DNA from: Branchiostoma lanceolatum
Taxonomy: Eukaryota; Chordata; Leptocardii; Amphioxiformes; Branchiostomatidae
DNA: 64,000 nucleotides
Reading direction: 5' to 3'
Assembly: GCF_035083965.1 (NCBI RefSeq)
Contig: NC_089722.1
Span: forward strand, 43,772,697-43,836,696
Shown here: positions 1 through 12,491 of the stretch, piece after piece
Layout: the number at the start of each line of letters is the position of its first letter
Position numbering within the stretch: the stretch's first letter is position 1
Position numbers and translations under genes: made by a program
Notes under the pieces: generated by a model
Seen by the model: the letters and a program-made list of their open reading frames with translations, nothing else
Database searches by the model: none
What the model was told of the DNA's origin: nothing

Positions 1-18
1 TAGAATAGCTTGGAAGTT
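1..18. repeat. Left arm of an 18-bp inverted repeat (partner 3921-3938)
   Basis: The first 18 bases begin TAGAATAGCTTGG and are the exact reverse complement of 3921-3938. The match stops on the inner side; the outer side is cut by the window edge. Together the arms bracket the LINE. This could be the terminal inverted repeat of a DNA transposon that later took in the LINE, but no target duplication can be tested. Confidence 0.5.
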
Positions 19-184
19 TTCAGAAATCCAAGTTGAAGTGCTTGGGCAACCTCAAAACAATACAGTGTTTGTAGCTTGTGAAAAAAGGTAATTTTGTCCC
101 AACTTTGAAACGCTGTAAGTCCAAAAGTGGTGTTTTGTTTTGCTTGAAATTTACATCATATATAGAGCCCTTTCACCCTATATA

Positions 185-3100
185 GAGCCAGTCACCCTTT
201 CAAGTCAGCCCCCCCTCACAGTCACAGTCCCATTCTTCATGGGTCTGTGATACTTGTGACCTCCGTGTCTCATGGAACGACCGTGGCATAGAATGCGAAA
301 AATGTGGCCAATGGTTCCACGGACATTGCCAGAGTGTTGACACACAATATTATGAAGATTTGGCAGACTCAAACATTCATTGGTATTGCGCAATATGTGG
401 TAGTCCCAACAGTAGAACTGTGTTTGATCTATATGGAATTGACTGGTCGGGGTCATCACTTCATGATTCGTCCCTAAATTCCTGTAAAACACCAACTGAT
501 CTTCAGTTCAAACCTCAACATACATCTACTCCCTCAAGAAGTAGCCAACAAGACAAGTGGAGAGATAGACCTTTACGTATTTTAAATATTAATTTCCAGT
601 CAGCTAGCTCAAAAAGATCAGAACTTCCACACCTTTTGGAAAGTCTAAAACCTGATATAGTCATTGGATCAGAGACTTGGCTAGATCCAACGATTGCGAG
701 TACAGAATTCTTCCCAGATTTGTATAGAGTATACAGGAAAGATAGAGGTGGACGTGGGGGAGGTGTGTTGATTGCCGCCCACAACAACATTGACAGTTTT
801 GCAGCCCCGGAGCTGGAGGTGGACAATTGCGAACTCCTGTGGGTACGCATCAAGTTGAGAGGTAGGCGAGCCCTCTATGTTGCTGCCTTTTACAGACCGG
901 ACGTTGGCGACGAGCCTAGTCTGATACACTTGGCTACATCACTTCAGAGGGCATCTCAGCTACAGAATGCTTTCCTTCTCATAGGGGGTGATTTCAATCT
1001 CCCCGGATGGGATTGGACCACAACCACCTTAAAACCAAAGGCACCTCATCCCCGTCTTCATCAGGACCTCCTTAGTATGCTGTATGACAATGGTTTGGAA
1101 CAAATGGTCAAGCAACCAACTAGGGAAGCCAACACTTTGGACCTGTTCTTAACAAACTTTCCCGACTTGGTCCCCCGGGTAGAGGTGGTACCTGGACTTT
1201 CAGACCACTGTATACCGTACTGTGAAATTAGCACCAGTGCTAGGAGAAAGAAACAATCTCCACGCCAGATCCCCTGTACAATAAGGCAGATTTGGACAGT
1301 CTGAGAGCTGCAGCCACAGAACTTAGTACAGAAATTCAGGGAAAACATGACAATTTTACAACAGAAGAGCTATGGGTTACCTTTAAAGACTCTCTACTCG
1401 CAGCAGTTAAGATGCATATACCACACAAAGTGGCAAGGACCAAGACTGACCAGCCTTGGGTCACGCCAAGTATCCGGAAGCTCATCAATAGACGGAATAG
1501 GAAATACCGTCAGATGAAGAAAACCGGATCGGCCTCACTGAGAGAGGAGGTGAAGGTACTACGCCACACTATCCAGCGACAGATTCGCCGGAGTTACTGG
1601 AGCTACCTGAACTCAGTCTTTACCGAAGAAACAGCGGCTGGTCAGCCGGGTAAGAGGTTTTGGACATACATTAAAAAACAGCGCTCGTCCAATGTGGGCG
1701 TGGCACCACTCAAAAAGGATGGTCATTTGACTTCAAACCCTCAGGAGCAAGCAGAACTGCTAAACGACCAGTTCCAATCTGTCTTCGGGGAGGGTAGACA
1801 ATACACTGATGAAGAATTTGAACAGAAAACTGGTATGCAAAACACTGACATCCCAGCAATGGACAATATAAACATCAACTGCGAGGGTGTGAGGAAACTC
1901 ATGAAGAAACTTGATCCTCACAAAGCAGGAGGACCAGACGGTATAAGCACCAGAGTGCTGCGGGAGCTTGCAACAGAACTAGCACCAGCACTCACAGTCA
2001 TCTTTCAGTCCTCTTTAACAACGGGGTCAGTCCCAAAGGACTGGAGGAGGGCTTATGTCACGCCAATCTTCAAAAAAGGAGAACAATATAACCCTGCTAA
2101 CTATAAACCCGTATCATTGACATGTATTGTATGCAAAATTATGGAGCACATTGTGGTTGGCTCTGTAATGCGACACTTTGAAACCTATTCCATCTTGAAT
2201 GACAGCACGGATTTCGACCAGGTCGTTCTTGTGTGAGCCAGCTCCTGGACTTCTCAGAGGAGATAACGACCAACTTGGAAAGTGGAAAGCAGACTGACGT
2301 CCTTGTAATGGATTTTGCAAAGGCGTTTGACCGCGTCAACCACAGTCTGCTTATCCACAAGCTCCGACGCTACGGTTTCCAAGGTACCGCGCTGTCATGG
2401 ATAGACAGTTTCCTCAAAGATCGGTGCCAGGCGGTCCGGGTTGACGGACACTTTTCCTCATTCGTAGAAGTCAGGTCTGGAGTCCCGCAAGGCTCTGTAC
2501 TAGGTCCCTGCCTATTCCTAGCATATATAAATGACCTACCAGAGAAGTTGACAGCACTGGCTCGACTGTTTGCGGACGATACAGCAGTGTATAAGGTTGT
2601 AGTAAACAGCAAGCAACAAGACCAACTACAACAAGATCTCCAACACCTTGCAGAATGGGAGAGGAGTTGGGACATGCAGTTCCACCCAGCCAAGTGCGTG
2701 TCCATGGCGGTCACCAGGAGTAGGACACCACTATCCCGTTCTTACGTACTACATGGTCACACCCTAGAAACAGTCCGCACAGTAAAGTACCTAGGAGTCA
2801 CAATGAGTCACGATGGTACGTGGGATCACCATATCAACAACATGGCAAACAAAGCGAACAGGGTCCTAGGTTTCCTCAGACGAAACCTGAAAATTAGTTC
2901 TACCAGTATTAAGGAAAAGGCTTACAAAGCCTTTGTTAGACCACTCCTAGAGTACGCGTCCAGTGTATGGGACCCGTACACCCAGAAGAGCATTGCCAGG
3001 TTGGAATCGGTACAACGACGGGCTGCTAGGTTTGTGCTGAACCGTTACCACAACAAGTCAAGTGTGGGTAGCATGTTGCTACAACTGGGCTGGGAACCGC

Positions 3101-3420
3101 TTGAGCAGCGACGCAGGACACAAAGGCTCGAGGTGTTCTGCAGGATCAGAGAGGGTCTCGTCGAGTGTCCGGTCATAAGGGACAAGATAGTCCCAGCACC
3201 TCCGCGTGGACGCCGCATGTACACTGAACAGTTCACAAGGATTAAGACCAGAACACTGTACAGGGCAGAGTCCTTTCTGCCCAGAACCATCCGGGACTGG
3301 AACAACCTCCACAAAGACGAAGTGGAGGCGGTGGTTGCGGCCACAGGTCCAGTTTAAACAGCAGCAGGGAAATAAGACCCCCTCCTCCCTTGGATACTGA
3401 CATGGATTGGATACGGACTA
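185..3420 (+). mobile_element. CR1/L2-like LINE with N-terminal PHD finger, endonuclease and reverse transcriptase; two frameshifts
   Basis: A non-LTR retrotransposon in three successive frames. From about 185 the frame encodes a PHD-type zinc finger (CDTC, CEKCGQWFHGHC, WYCAIC; 235-405) with no upstream ATG. An apurinic-like endonuclease follows (LNINFQS, GSETWL, GGDFNLPGWDW, GLSDHC; 570-1220). The reverse transcriptase spans about 1900-2800: AGGPDGIS, AFDRVNHSLL, GVPQGSVLGP and catalytic FADD near 2572. The C-terminal region has ESVQRRAARFVLNRY and FLPRTIRDWNNL, ending with a stop at 3357. The frame shifts once near 1250-1275, between endonuclease and linker, and once near 2205, just before the HGFRPGRSC-like box, so it cannot make full protein. 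The tail has ACAAG repeats near 3530. The 5' end is probably truncated. Clade assignment is by motif only. Confidence 0.88.
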
Positions 3421-3938
3421 TGATTTTTGGACACTGGACATGATATAAAGTAACTGGAACGACTATGAGCAGGATGCACTACTTACTTGCGATAATACTC
3501 ATCAACAAGAGTGTGCGCAGTAACGGCAAGACAAGACAAGATATAATAGCTATTATGTACTAGTTTTCAAATTTTGGCTTCTTTTTTGGTTGTCACGTAA
3601 CTGTCCTCAGGGGTAGGTCATTTTCTATGTTTTACGAAAAATATGATGTTGGGCCATATTTAAAGCCCAATATATGGGAAAGTAAAAAAGTGATCTGCTT
3701 TAAAATCATGTCAAAGGTAACCCTATGCATGTTCTATTAAATGAGTGGTTGCAAAGGTTGGTGTCTTGTTTCGTTGCTGTGTACTTGTCCCTAAAAGTAG
3801 GCCGTATTTTCGACAAATGCGGAAATCAATATTTTTGGCTACCTTTGAAGCCCGGAAGATGTCAAAGTAGGATGTTTTTCAATTCAATCTTTTATCAGAT
3901 GTACCCCTGTGTTGTGATGTAACTTCCAAGCTATTCTA
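3421..3938. other. LINE tail and flank to the right inverted-repeat arm
   Basis: AT-rich DNA with the LINE 3' tail (ACAAGACAAG near 3530) and then unassigned sequence. A small self-complementary stretch lies near 3650-3680 (TTGGGCCATATTTAAAGCCCAA). It ends at the right arm of the 18-bp inverted repeat, 3921-3938. No gene is seen. Confidence 0.4.
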
Positions 3939-4407
3939 GTAAATCTGAGTAGTTGCTCTTGTTAGCCCAGTTTTTGTTTTCCCGTTAAATTCAAGCATCT
4001 GTTCGTAATCATGTCCTAAAATGAGCCAATTTTCATGTTTTTGACATGCCCAAATCAGGGAAAATGGCCCCAAAACTTGTTTGGCCCGTTGCCATGGCAA
4101 CAATCGGTGTTGAGCAAAAAGAAAGCTATTTTGAGGGACAGTGGGGCAAGTACTATCATTGTGCAAAATATGAGCCGAATCGATTTTTTTTACCCCTGCC
4201 ACCATTGTTTGATCCTTACAGACATTTGCTCGTAAGTCGCCATGGCTACACAAGCGGTTACTTATTTAGTTCTAACTGTGATAACGTTATACCACTCGAT
4301 TTGTAAGATTTGTTGCAAGATTCCTAAATGTGCCAAGTCCTTTTATGTCCAATACCTGGCCACTAATGTGTGCTTCATCATTTCAATTTTTGTGCACTAG
4401 GTTAGAC
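3939..4407 (+). other. Presumed 5' intron end of ZNF-A
   Basis: Unassigned sequence that ends in a pyrimidine-rich stretch and a TTAG acceptor just before the ZNF-A ATG, as in paralogues B, C and E. The homologous 5'UTR exon seen upstream of those paralogues is not visible here and may lie left of the window or have been lost. Confidence 0.4.
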
Positions 4408-6246
4408 ATGGCAGAGGCAGGAAATGGGTCTCCTACTGCTGTTCCCCACAGCTTCTGTGATGGCTCTCCAACTGGAGTTTCATTGGACAGGGATAAAAGC
4501 AATGTAAAAGACCAGCCAGCAGTGTCCTGGCATTTCTGGGGTGGGTATCCTACTGGAGTTTCTCGGGATAGAGACACAAGCAATGCTGAAGACCAGCCGT
4601 CAGAAACCAAGACAAGTTTTGACAATCAGCCAGAAGAAAACACTGGTGAGAAACACTACATGTGTTCCGGGTGCGGGTACAGGGCTAAGTACAAGTCCAA
4701 GTTGTTCAGACATATGAGAACCCATACTGGTGAAAAACCGTACAGGTGTGACCAGTGTGACTACTCTGCTGCACAGAAATTCCATTTGGACAGGCATCTA
4801 GCCAACCACACTGGTGATAAACCCTACATGTGCGGAGAATGCCGGTACAGGACAACTGACAGGTCTCACCTATTCAAACATATGAGAACTCATACTGGTG
4901 AAAAACCCTACAAATGTGACCAGTGTGACTACTCTTCTGCAGCGAAGTCCTCAATGGACAGTCATCGAGCCAAACATACCGGTGAAAAACCCTATCAGTG
5001 TGGGGAGTGCGGGTACAGGACAGCTCACAAGCGTAGCCTATCCAGACATACGATGAGAACTCATACAGGTGACAAACCCCACATGTGCAGGGAGTGTGGG
5101 TACAAGACAGCTGAGAAGCATGAGCTATCGAAACATCTAAGAACTCATACAAAACCCTACATGTGCGGGGAGTGCGGGTTCAGAACAACCCAAATGTATA
5201 ACTTATCCCAACATATGAGAACTCATACTGGAGAAAAACCCTACAAGTGTGACCAGTGTGACTATTCCGCTGCACAGAAATCCACTTTAGACCAACATCT
5301 AGCCAAACACACCGGTGAGAAACCCTACATGTGTGAGAAGTGCGGGCACAGGACAGCTCACAAGCATCACCTATCAAAACATATGAGAACCCATACTGGC
5401 GAGAAACCCTACAAGTGTGGCCAGTGTGACTATTCCGCTGCACAGAAATATCATTTGGACCAACATCTAGCCAAACACACCGGTGAGAAGCCCTACATGT
5501 GTGGGGAGTGTGAGTTTAGGACAGCTCACAAGCATAACCTATCCGTGCATATGAGAACCCATACCGGTGAAACCCCCTACAAATGTGACCAGTGTGATTA
5601 TTCTGCCAGAAAGAAGAGCACCTTGAACAGACATCTAGCCAAACACACCGGTGAGAAACCCTACATGTGTAGGGAGTGCGGGTACAGGACAGCCGACAGG
5701 CGTAACCTATCCGTGCATATGAGAACCCATACTAGTGAAAAACCCTACAAGTGTGACCAGTGTGACTATTCCGCTGCACAGAAACATCATTTGGACCGAC
5801 ATCTAGCCAAACACACCAGTGAGAAACCCTACATGTGTGGTGAGTGCGGGTACAGGACAACTAACAATTCTGACTTATCCGAACATATGAGAATCCACAC
5901 AGGAGAAAAACCCTTCAAGTGTGACCAGTGTGATTATGCCGCTGCACATAAATCCACATTGGACCGACATCTAGTCAAACACACTGGAGAAAAACCCCAA
6001 ATGTGTGGGGAGTGCGGGTACAGAACAGGTCACAAATCTGCCTTATCCAGCCATATGAGAACCCATACTGGTGAGAAACCCTACAAGTGTGGGGAGTGCG
6101 GGTACAGAACAGGTCACAAATCTGCCTTATCCAGACATATGAGAACCCATACTGGTGAGAAACCCTTTATGTGTGACAAGTGCGGATACAGAACAGCTCA
6201 CAAGTGTCACTTATCCAGCCATATGAGAACCCACATTGCTGAATAA
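4408..6246 (+). CDS. ZNF-A: 19-finger C2H2 zinc-finger protein, 612 aa
   Basis: Probable sequence-specific DNA-binding nuclear protein; targets unknown. The start is the ATG in GACATGGCAGAGGC, right after a TTAG acceptor and shared with ZNF-B, C and E; upstream in-frame codons are intronic. Residues 1-80 form a head with no KRAB, BTB or SCAN motif. It holds repeated GSPT(A/G)V and RDxSNxxDQP blocks, and one head module is duplicated in this copy. Residues about 83-610 hold 19 fingers with TGEKP linkers. They alternate between an M type ([10 protein letters not shown]...HMRTH) and a K type ([11 protein letters not shown]...HLAKH), so the real repeat is two fingers (168 bp). Exceptions are one linker cut to THTKPYM between fingers 6 and 7 and two near-identical fingers, 17 and 18. 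All fingers keep their C2H2 ligands, though finger 5 has a one-residue insertion before its final HMRTH-type end. Confidence 0.93.
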   Translation: MAEAGNGSPTAVPHSFCDGSPTGVSLDRDKSNVKDQPAVSWHFWGGYPTGVSRDRDTSNAEDQPSETKTSFDNQPEENTGEKHYMCSGCGYRAKYKSKLFRHMRTHTGEKPYRCDQCDYSAAQKFHLDRHLANHTGDKPYMCGECRYRTTDRSHLFKHMRTHTGEKPYKCDQCDYSSAAKSSMDSHRAKHTGEKPYQCGECGYRTAHKRSLSRHTMRTHTGDKPHMCRECGYKTAEKHELSKHLRTHTKPYMCGECGFRTTQMYNLSQHMRTHTGEKPYKCDQCDYSAAQKSTLDQHLAKHTGEKPYMCEKCGHRTAHKHHLSKHMRTHTGEKPYKCGQCDYSAAQKYHLDQHLAKHTGEKPYMCGECEFRTAHKHNLSVHMRTHTGETPYKCDQCDYSARKKSTLNRHLAKHTGEKPYMCRECGYRTADRRNLSVHMRTHTSEKPYKCDQCDYSAAQKHHLDRHLAKHTSEKPYMCGECGYRTTNNSDLSEHMRIHTGEKPFKCDQCDYAAAHKSTLDRHLVKHTGEKPQMCGECGYRTGHKSALSSHMRTHTGEKPYKCGECGYRTGHKSALSRHMRTHTGEKPFMCDKCGYRTAHKCHLSSHMRTHIAE

Positions 6247-7690
6247 CGAACCTACAAGTGTAACCAGTGTGAGTATTCAGCAGCTCGAAAATCAGATTTT
6301 ATCGGGCATGTAGCTAAACACACTGATGAGAAATGTGTACGAATCGCAGGTACAGGACAACAGAAGTTATTCAGCCATCGATACATATGTATGGAACATA
6401 GGAAAATTGATATAAGAACACTACATGTGTTCTATCCCAATGTCTGTCTGAGAATATGTCATTTCACAGTTCCAAATGCGCATCTGCTTTCGCGGTGCAT
6501 TGTCGTCCAAGGTCAATGTGTAAGATTCCTCATTTGTAAACAACGTCGAGACGTGGTTGCATCATTCCCGATCCCGCTTGGAGTGGATTTAACCTATGAC
6601 ATTACCGACAAGCCCATGCGGTGCTGGAACTGTGAGAAGACTTGTTCATACAGAAGAGAACCTGTACAAATATGATAACAGTGACTGTGCAGTATCTGTA
6701 CATCTACAGTACTTCAGTCTCTTTCGAGTACTTTATGTCATGGTATTCGTAAAAAAACGTACATCAGAGTGGAACATGCTTTGTTTGAATGGCTGTCAAT
6801 GTAAGTGTAAAGAAGGTTTTGACATCGATAACAAACTTATTTCCGTCAAATCTAATATAGGCTATCCTGACAGCTGACTTTGTGCTGACATTTTACTAAA
6901 GGTTGTGCTTTATTGTAAGAAGCGTGCATGAAGTTTTAGGCTAAATCACTAACCTATACCTATATATTAGTACACGAATGATTGTGCTATAATGGAGTGT
7001 TTAACATAATCTTCTGTAATATGAAGCAAATTTCATGTTTTATATGTACGAATATTGATTTAGTATATTTTGAGAAGCATGATTACTGATAACAAGCATA
7101 ATTACTGATATAATTTCAAAAAGCTGTGCATTAAGTTCAAGGCTGTGATGTTTATTTTTCTTACTTATTTACTAGCATATACACTATATATTGGAATGAT
7201 TATGACTGATATACCTTGAATGTATCATAGTGAACTAAGCTTGTGTTATAAGAAGCGTTGTCATGGTCGATATGTAAGAACACAGATGATTCAAAATATG
7301 CTAATAAGTTTGATAAAATATGCTACTAATGTTAATAAAAATATGGTAAGTTTGATGAAATATGCTACTTATGTTAATGATAATATGCTAGTAAATCTGA
7401 TAAAAGAACAGGTTTCATTTCATTTTTATCTAGTGTGGTAGATGTTACTGTGCTGGCCGTACAAGTGAAAACGTTCCAACTCTCTCTAACAGACCTGTAA
7501 GAAATATCACAGGGTTACCTGACTTACAGAAGGGTTAAAAGTAAAACGGTTTCGTTCCCTCAATAATGAATGTTAGATTATACATAAATCAACCACATGA
7601 CATAATAAACAAAACATATCCCACCTCTATGAAAATAAGGAAGACGAGTCTTATCGTCTATCCACTTGCGCAGACAGTAAAAGTAGGATG
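6247..7690 (+). other. 3' flank of ZNF-A with decayed fingers
   Basis: After the stop the finger pattern continues in decayed form (ACAAGTGTAACCAGTGTG at about 6250, CACACTGATGAG at 6320). Then comes a 3' region shared with the flanks of ZNF-B, C, D and E (AAGAACACTACATG, GTCATTTCACAGTTCC). 7311-7415 has about 2.5 copies of an AT-rich 45-48 bp repeat (ATATGCTACT...GTTAAT). No gene is seen in the rest. Confidence 0.6.
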
Positions 7691-7777
7691 ACGTGACAGA
7701 AAGCGCGCTAACCGCTCCTCCTCTGCCATTTACCACCATCTAAAACACAACCAGGGACACTCATTCAACTTCGAATC
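7691..7777 (+). mobile_element. Penelope-like element, upstream part (split by the LTR insertion)
   Basis: One frame reads SAIYHHLKHNQGHSFNFES up to 7777, matching the GIY-YIG endonuclease end of Penelope-like elements. The same frame resumes at 12711. It is a broken fragment; its 5' limit is not clear. Confidence 0.65.
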
Positions 7778-7996
7778 TGTAACACGTCCTGTCTCGTCGT
7801 GGACTGTTCTTCTACCTCTTGGTAGGGTTCCAATGAATAACACCACTCCAGTATGCACTTTCTGATGGTTTATTCCTAAGCTGGACAGACGCTCTCTTAG
7901 TCTGCCAGGAAGTCTCTTGAGGTCTTACTCTTAGGCATGCGTGTTAGTCTATATGTTAATGTTGTTAACCTAGCACACATGTTACATCTTGTTACA
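7778..7996 (-). repeat. 3' LTR of the Ty3/Gypsy element
   Basis: 219 bp, identical by eye to 12492-12710. It abuts the purine tract at 7997-8009 and the GAATC target duplication at 7773-7777. Confidence 0.93.
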
Positions 7997-10900
7997 TCCC
8001 CTTTTCTTTAGTTAAGTTCTCAGATTATACATTTCTCAACTTTTCATTTCAGATCTTATACAGTGTTATCCATATCTTTGGCCTTAGAGTTCTTTGGCAC
8101 TCTTTGTGTGCTTTAGAGTCCTTGTGTTTTCCTTGCAGTTCTCTCTGAGTTAGTTAATCAGTTGGTTAGTACAGTCCTCGAGTTAGTATTATGCTTCATG
8201 CAAATCTATTCGCGTACGTAATCCTTCAGGTGGGCTGGTGGTCTCACTGTTCGACCGGATCGCGTTGTTGTTTGCTGTTCAGCGGCACCTTCTACAGTCG
8301 GCTCTGCTGCTGGTGTCGTTGCCATTGTTGTTTCAGCGGGAGTGTGGTTCTCAATCTCCATGTCGTCTGCAACTGTTGGTGTTTCTTTTGATTGTCGTAG
8401 GTGTCTTCTGTTACGACGATATTTTCCACCATCTTCTGTCTCCACTTCGTATGATCTTCCGCCAAGATCTGCTACAACTTTTCCGCGTTTCCACTGGTTT
8501 GTTCTGTGCGTGTTGGGTTCACATCGAACTGTATCTCCAACGTTTAGAGGTGGCATGTCTCTAGCTCCTCTATTGTAGTACTTCCGTTGCCTCTGTTTTG
8601 CTTGGTGGAGCTTGCGTGGAATGTTGCTCTGAACTTTCGGTTCTAGTAGGGTCGTCTTCATCGGCAGGGTAGTCTTCGTCCTTCTGCTAAAGAGACGTTG
8701 GGCCGGACTACTTCCGATCTCTTGAGTTGGCGTGTTGCGAAAATCCAGCAGCGCTAGGTACGGGTCGGCCTGCGCTAGTTTTGCCTTTTCCATGAGCCGT
8801 TTTGCCATTTTCACAGCGTTCTCCACCTTTCCGTTACTCTGCGGGTAACCTGGTGATGACGTTTGATGTTGAAAGTTCCACTCTTGTGCAAACTTGTCAA
8901 ACTCTGAGGACGCGAACTGCGGTCCGTTGTCTGTCATCACTATGTCAGGTATGCCATGCCTGGCAAACTGCATCTTCAGCTTCCTGACGATGGTGGTGGC
9001 TCTTGTGTCTGTTTCGCATGTGTCAATCTCAAAGTAGTTGGAGTAGTAATCTACTGTGATGACGTATTCTCTGCCATGTAGGGTAAAAGGTCGATGCCTA
9101 CCTTTTCCCATGGGCGCTGTGTAACTGGGTGTGGAATCAGGGTTTCCTTTTGCTGTCTGATTCCCATCGCCTGGCACACGTCACACTTTTCCACAAAATC
9201 CTTGACCTGGGCACTCATACCAGGCCAGTAAATGCATTCCTTTGCATGCCTGAGGGACGCGTCAGTCCCCATGTGTGATGCGTGGAGTCGCTTCAACATG
9301 TCGTATCTCAGTGTCTTCGGGACGACTGCGCACTGGCCCTTGAACAACGTTCCATTCTGGAATGTCAGTTGATCTCTGACGTGGAAGTAGGGTACCATGC
9401 TTGCTGGTAGTTTTCCTTTCTCCGGAAAACCGTACCGAATGTACTGTTTCAGTTTCTGCATCTCTTGGTCATTCTCTGTGTGCCGTTGAATGTCTTCTAT
9501 CGTTGGACTTGACATGATCAGCTCGTCGACCATGTTGACTTGTTCAGTCTCCAACTCCGTCTTGCTTCTCTTCTCTTCTAGCGGTAAGTAGGCACGACTG
9601 AGAGTATCCGCCAAGTACAACTCACTTCCTGGCTTGTATGCTATCGTGACGTTGTACTGCTGTAGACGCATCAGCATGCGTTGCAACCGCCTAGGGGCTG
9701 CGTGGAGAGGTTTCAGGACAATCATCTCCAGTGGCTTGTGATCGGTCTGTACCTTCACCTCTCTGCCATAGGTGTATTGGTGAAATCTCTCTAAACCAAA
9801 GACTACACCTAGCATTTCCTTTTCTATCTGGGCGTATCTTGTCTCAGCATCGGTTAATGCTCGGCTGGCATACGCCACAGGCTGGCCATTTTGCATGATG
9901 GCCGCTCCCAACCCCGTGCTTGATGCATCAGTCTGGAGGGTCAACTCCTCGGTTGGGTCGTAGTACTTCAGCACTGGTGCCGTGGATACCATCTCCTTCA
10001 GGGTCTCCAGTATCTTCTCGTGTGCGTCCAGCCACTCAAACTCGCTGTCTTTCACAGTCAGCTTCCTCAAAGGCTCACACACGTCGCTGAGCTTTGGCAG
10101 AAACTTGGCCAGGTATGTCACGAAGCCAATCAGCCGTTGTACTGCTTGGGGGTCCGTTGGTCGGGGCATCTTAGCTATTGCCGCGACCTTGCCAGGATCC
10201 AGTTTCAATCCCTGGCTTGTGATGAGATGACCATGGAATGGAACCTCTTGCATCCGGAGCTTGATCTTGTCTTGATTCAACTTCAGATTGCGCTCCCTAC
10301 ACCTCTGCATGAGGGTTCTCAGGTTCCTGTCATGATCTGTGGTGGCTTCTGCCAGGGTTTCTCCTTCTCCCCAGACCAAGATGTCATCCACCACGGGCTT
10401 CACGCCTGCTAGACCTTCTAGTGCCTGGTCTAGGCGTCTCTGAAATTCCTAAGGGGACGACTTGATCCCAAAGGGGAGGCGTTTCCACTTGAACCGTCCC
10501 TGGGGAGTGTTGAACGTTGTCAGCAATGAGCTCTCTTCGTCCAAAACCACCTGCCAGTAGCCATTCTTGGCGTCAAGGACGCTGAACACCTTTGCTTTCC
10601 GCAGCTCTGGCGTCAGGTCATCAATTGTCGGAGCAGGGTAGTGACTCCTTTTCAAGGCCTCGTTCAGGTCCCTAGGGTCAATGCAGATCCTCAGTTTTCC
10701 GGATGGTTTGCTCACTGTGACTAAGCTAGACACCCAAGGCGTCGGTGTCGTCACTGGTTCAATCACCCCTTCTTCAGTCATGTCGTCCAATGCTCTCTTG
10801 AGTTGGACACTGGTACTCGTCTTGGGGGATGAATCGTAGGCTTGATGCTCTCATCGACATCTAGGTGGCATTCACCTGGTAGACATCCAAGGCCGGTGAA

Positions 10901-12491
10901 CACATCCTTGTATTCCTCGATCAGGCCCTCTCGCGTTATAGGCTTGTCCAACCTGCTTCCGTTGGACTGTACCACTTGTATTTTGTTGTAGTGCACCGTC
11001 ACGATGCCCATTTGCTGGATGGATCTGCTACCCAATAGTGGTGTGCCGTCGCCGTCTACTACCACGAATTTTGCACAATACTTCTTCTTTGTTCTTGGGT
11101 TGATCATCTTCAGCATGGTTTCACCATCTGACTTGATTGATGTATCATTGTACATGGTCAGTGTTCTTTGATTGTTGTCCACTTGGTAGGAAATGTTGTG
11201 CTTCTTCAACACTTTCCTCGGCATGACGTTGCAGGTGGCGCCAAGGTCTAGCTGGAATCTCACACTCTTCCCCTCGACCTTCATCGTTTGGCGTATGAGT
11301 TTGTATTCACTCCATACGCATATGCATTCTCTGGACTTGGCCTCTCATCATTGATCGTCATCAAGTAGTCTCCGTGGTCTTCATCTTCCACTGCATGTAC
11401 AGCTGTCTTCTTCTTGTACTGTCCTGGTGCCTTTCCCATTCTTCTGGGCTGCTTCTTGTCTGCACTTTTGCATGCTCTTGCAAAGTGGTTTGGTTTCCCA
11501 CACGCCGAGCACTCTTTCCCATAGGCAGGGAATGCATCTCTTCCCGGAGGGTGTTTCTTGGCACAATAACTGCAGCTTCCGGCGGAGGACGTCTTCCCCG
11601 TCTGTGGAACTGCTTGTTTCTTTGCCCTGGCTTTGCCTGGCTTGTAGGCATAGTGGACTATGTCTTCACTGTTCTTCATCGTCTGTATGCTTCTTCTAGA
11701 TACTTCCACGGCCCTGCAGATTTCTCCACATTTCTTGAGGCTGAGGTCACTCTCTCTCAGTAGTCTCTCTCGGACCTTCCCATCTGAGATTCCACACAGG
11801 ATTCTGTCTCTAATCAGGGAGTCCTTGATGGCACCAAATCCGCATTCCGCCGCTAGGGTTCTCAACTCGGTGAGATAATCGTCAAACGTCTCACCACTAG
11901 CTTGAGATCGTGTGAAGAATTTGTGCCTCTCGACAGTCTCATTCTTCTTCGGGTTGCAGTAGGCTTCGAAGGCTGTCATCACCTGTTCTACTGTTCTGTC
12001 TTTTTCTGCTATTGGAGCGTTATCATCGTTCACGATTGTCAGCGTCTCGTAAACCTTCCTCGCATCTTCTCCAATTACGTACAGAAAAGTCTTCTTCTTC
12101 TTAACAGCATCATCTACTGTAAGGTCCAAGTACAAAGTCATCTCTTCCTTCCATCTTTTCCATGTCACACTCAAGTTTCTTGAATGCACGTCTAAAGTAC
12201 TGGGAGGTTTCAAACTATACCCTTCCGCCATGTTGTTTACAAGTTGTCAGGTTAATCAGGCACTAACACGACAGTGATGGATCTCTGTATCCACCAACTT
12301 TGACCTGTCCTTGCTGAAGCAGGAGTCTTGTTAGGAAATCCCTAAGCTGTCAATTCCTAGACTCTTGGAATGTGGCTAGAAGTTGTAGAACAAAGGGCTA
12401 GTCAAACCTTGCGCTGCTCCTCGTGGGCTGCCTCTCCAAACTTCTCGTATCTTTTCAACGATTCCCGTTGGATTCCCGCTTCTGATCACCA

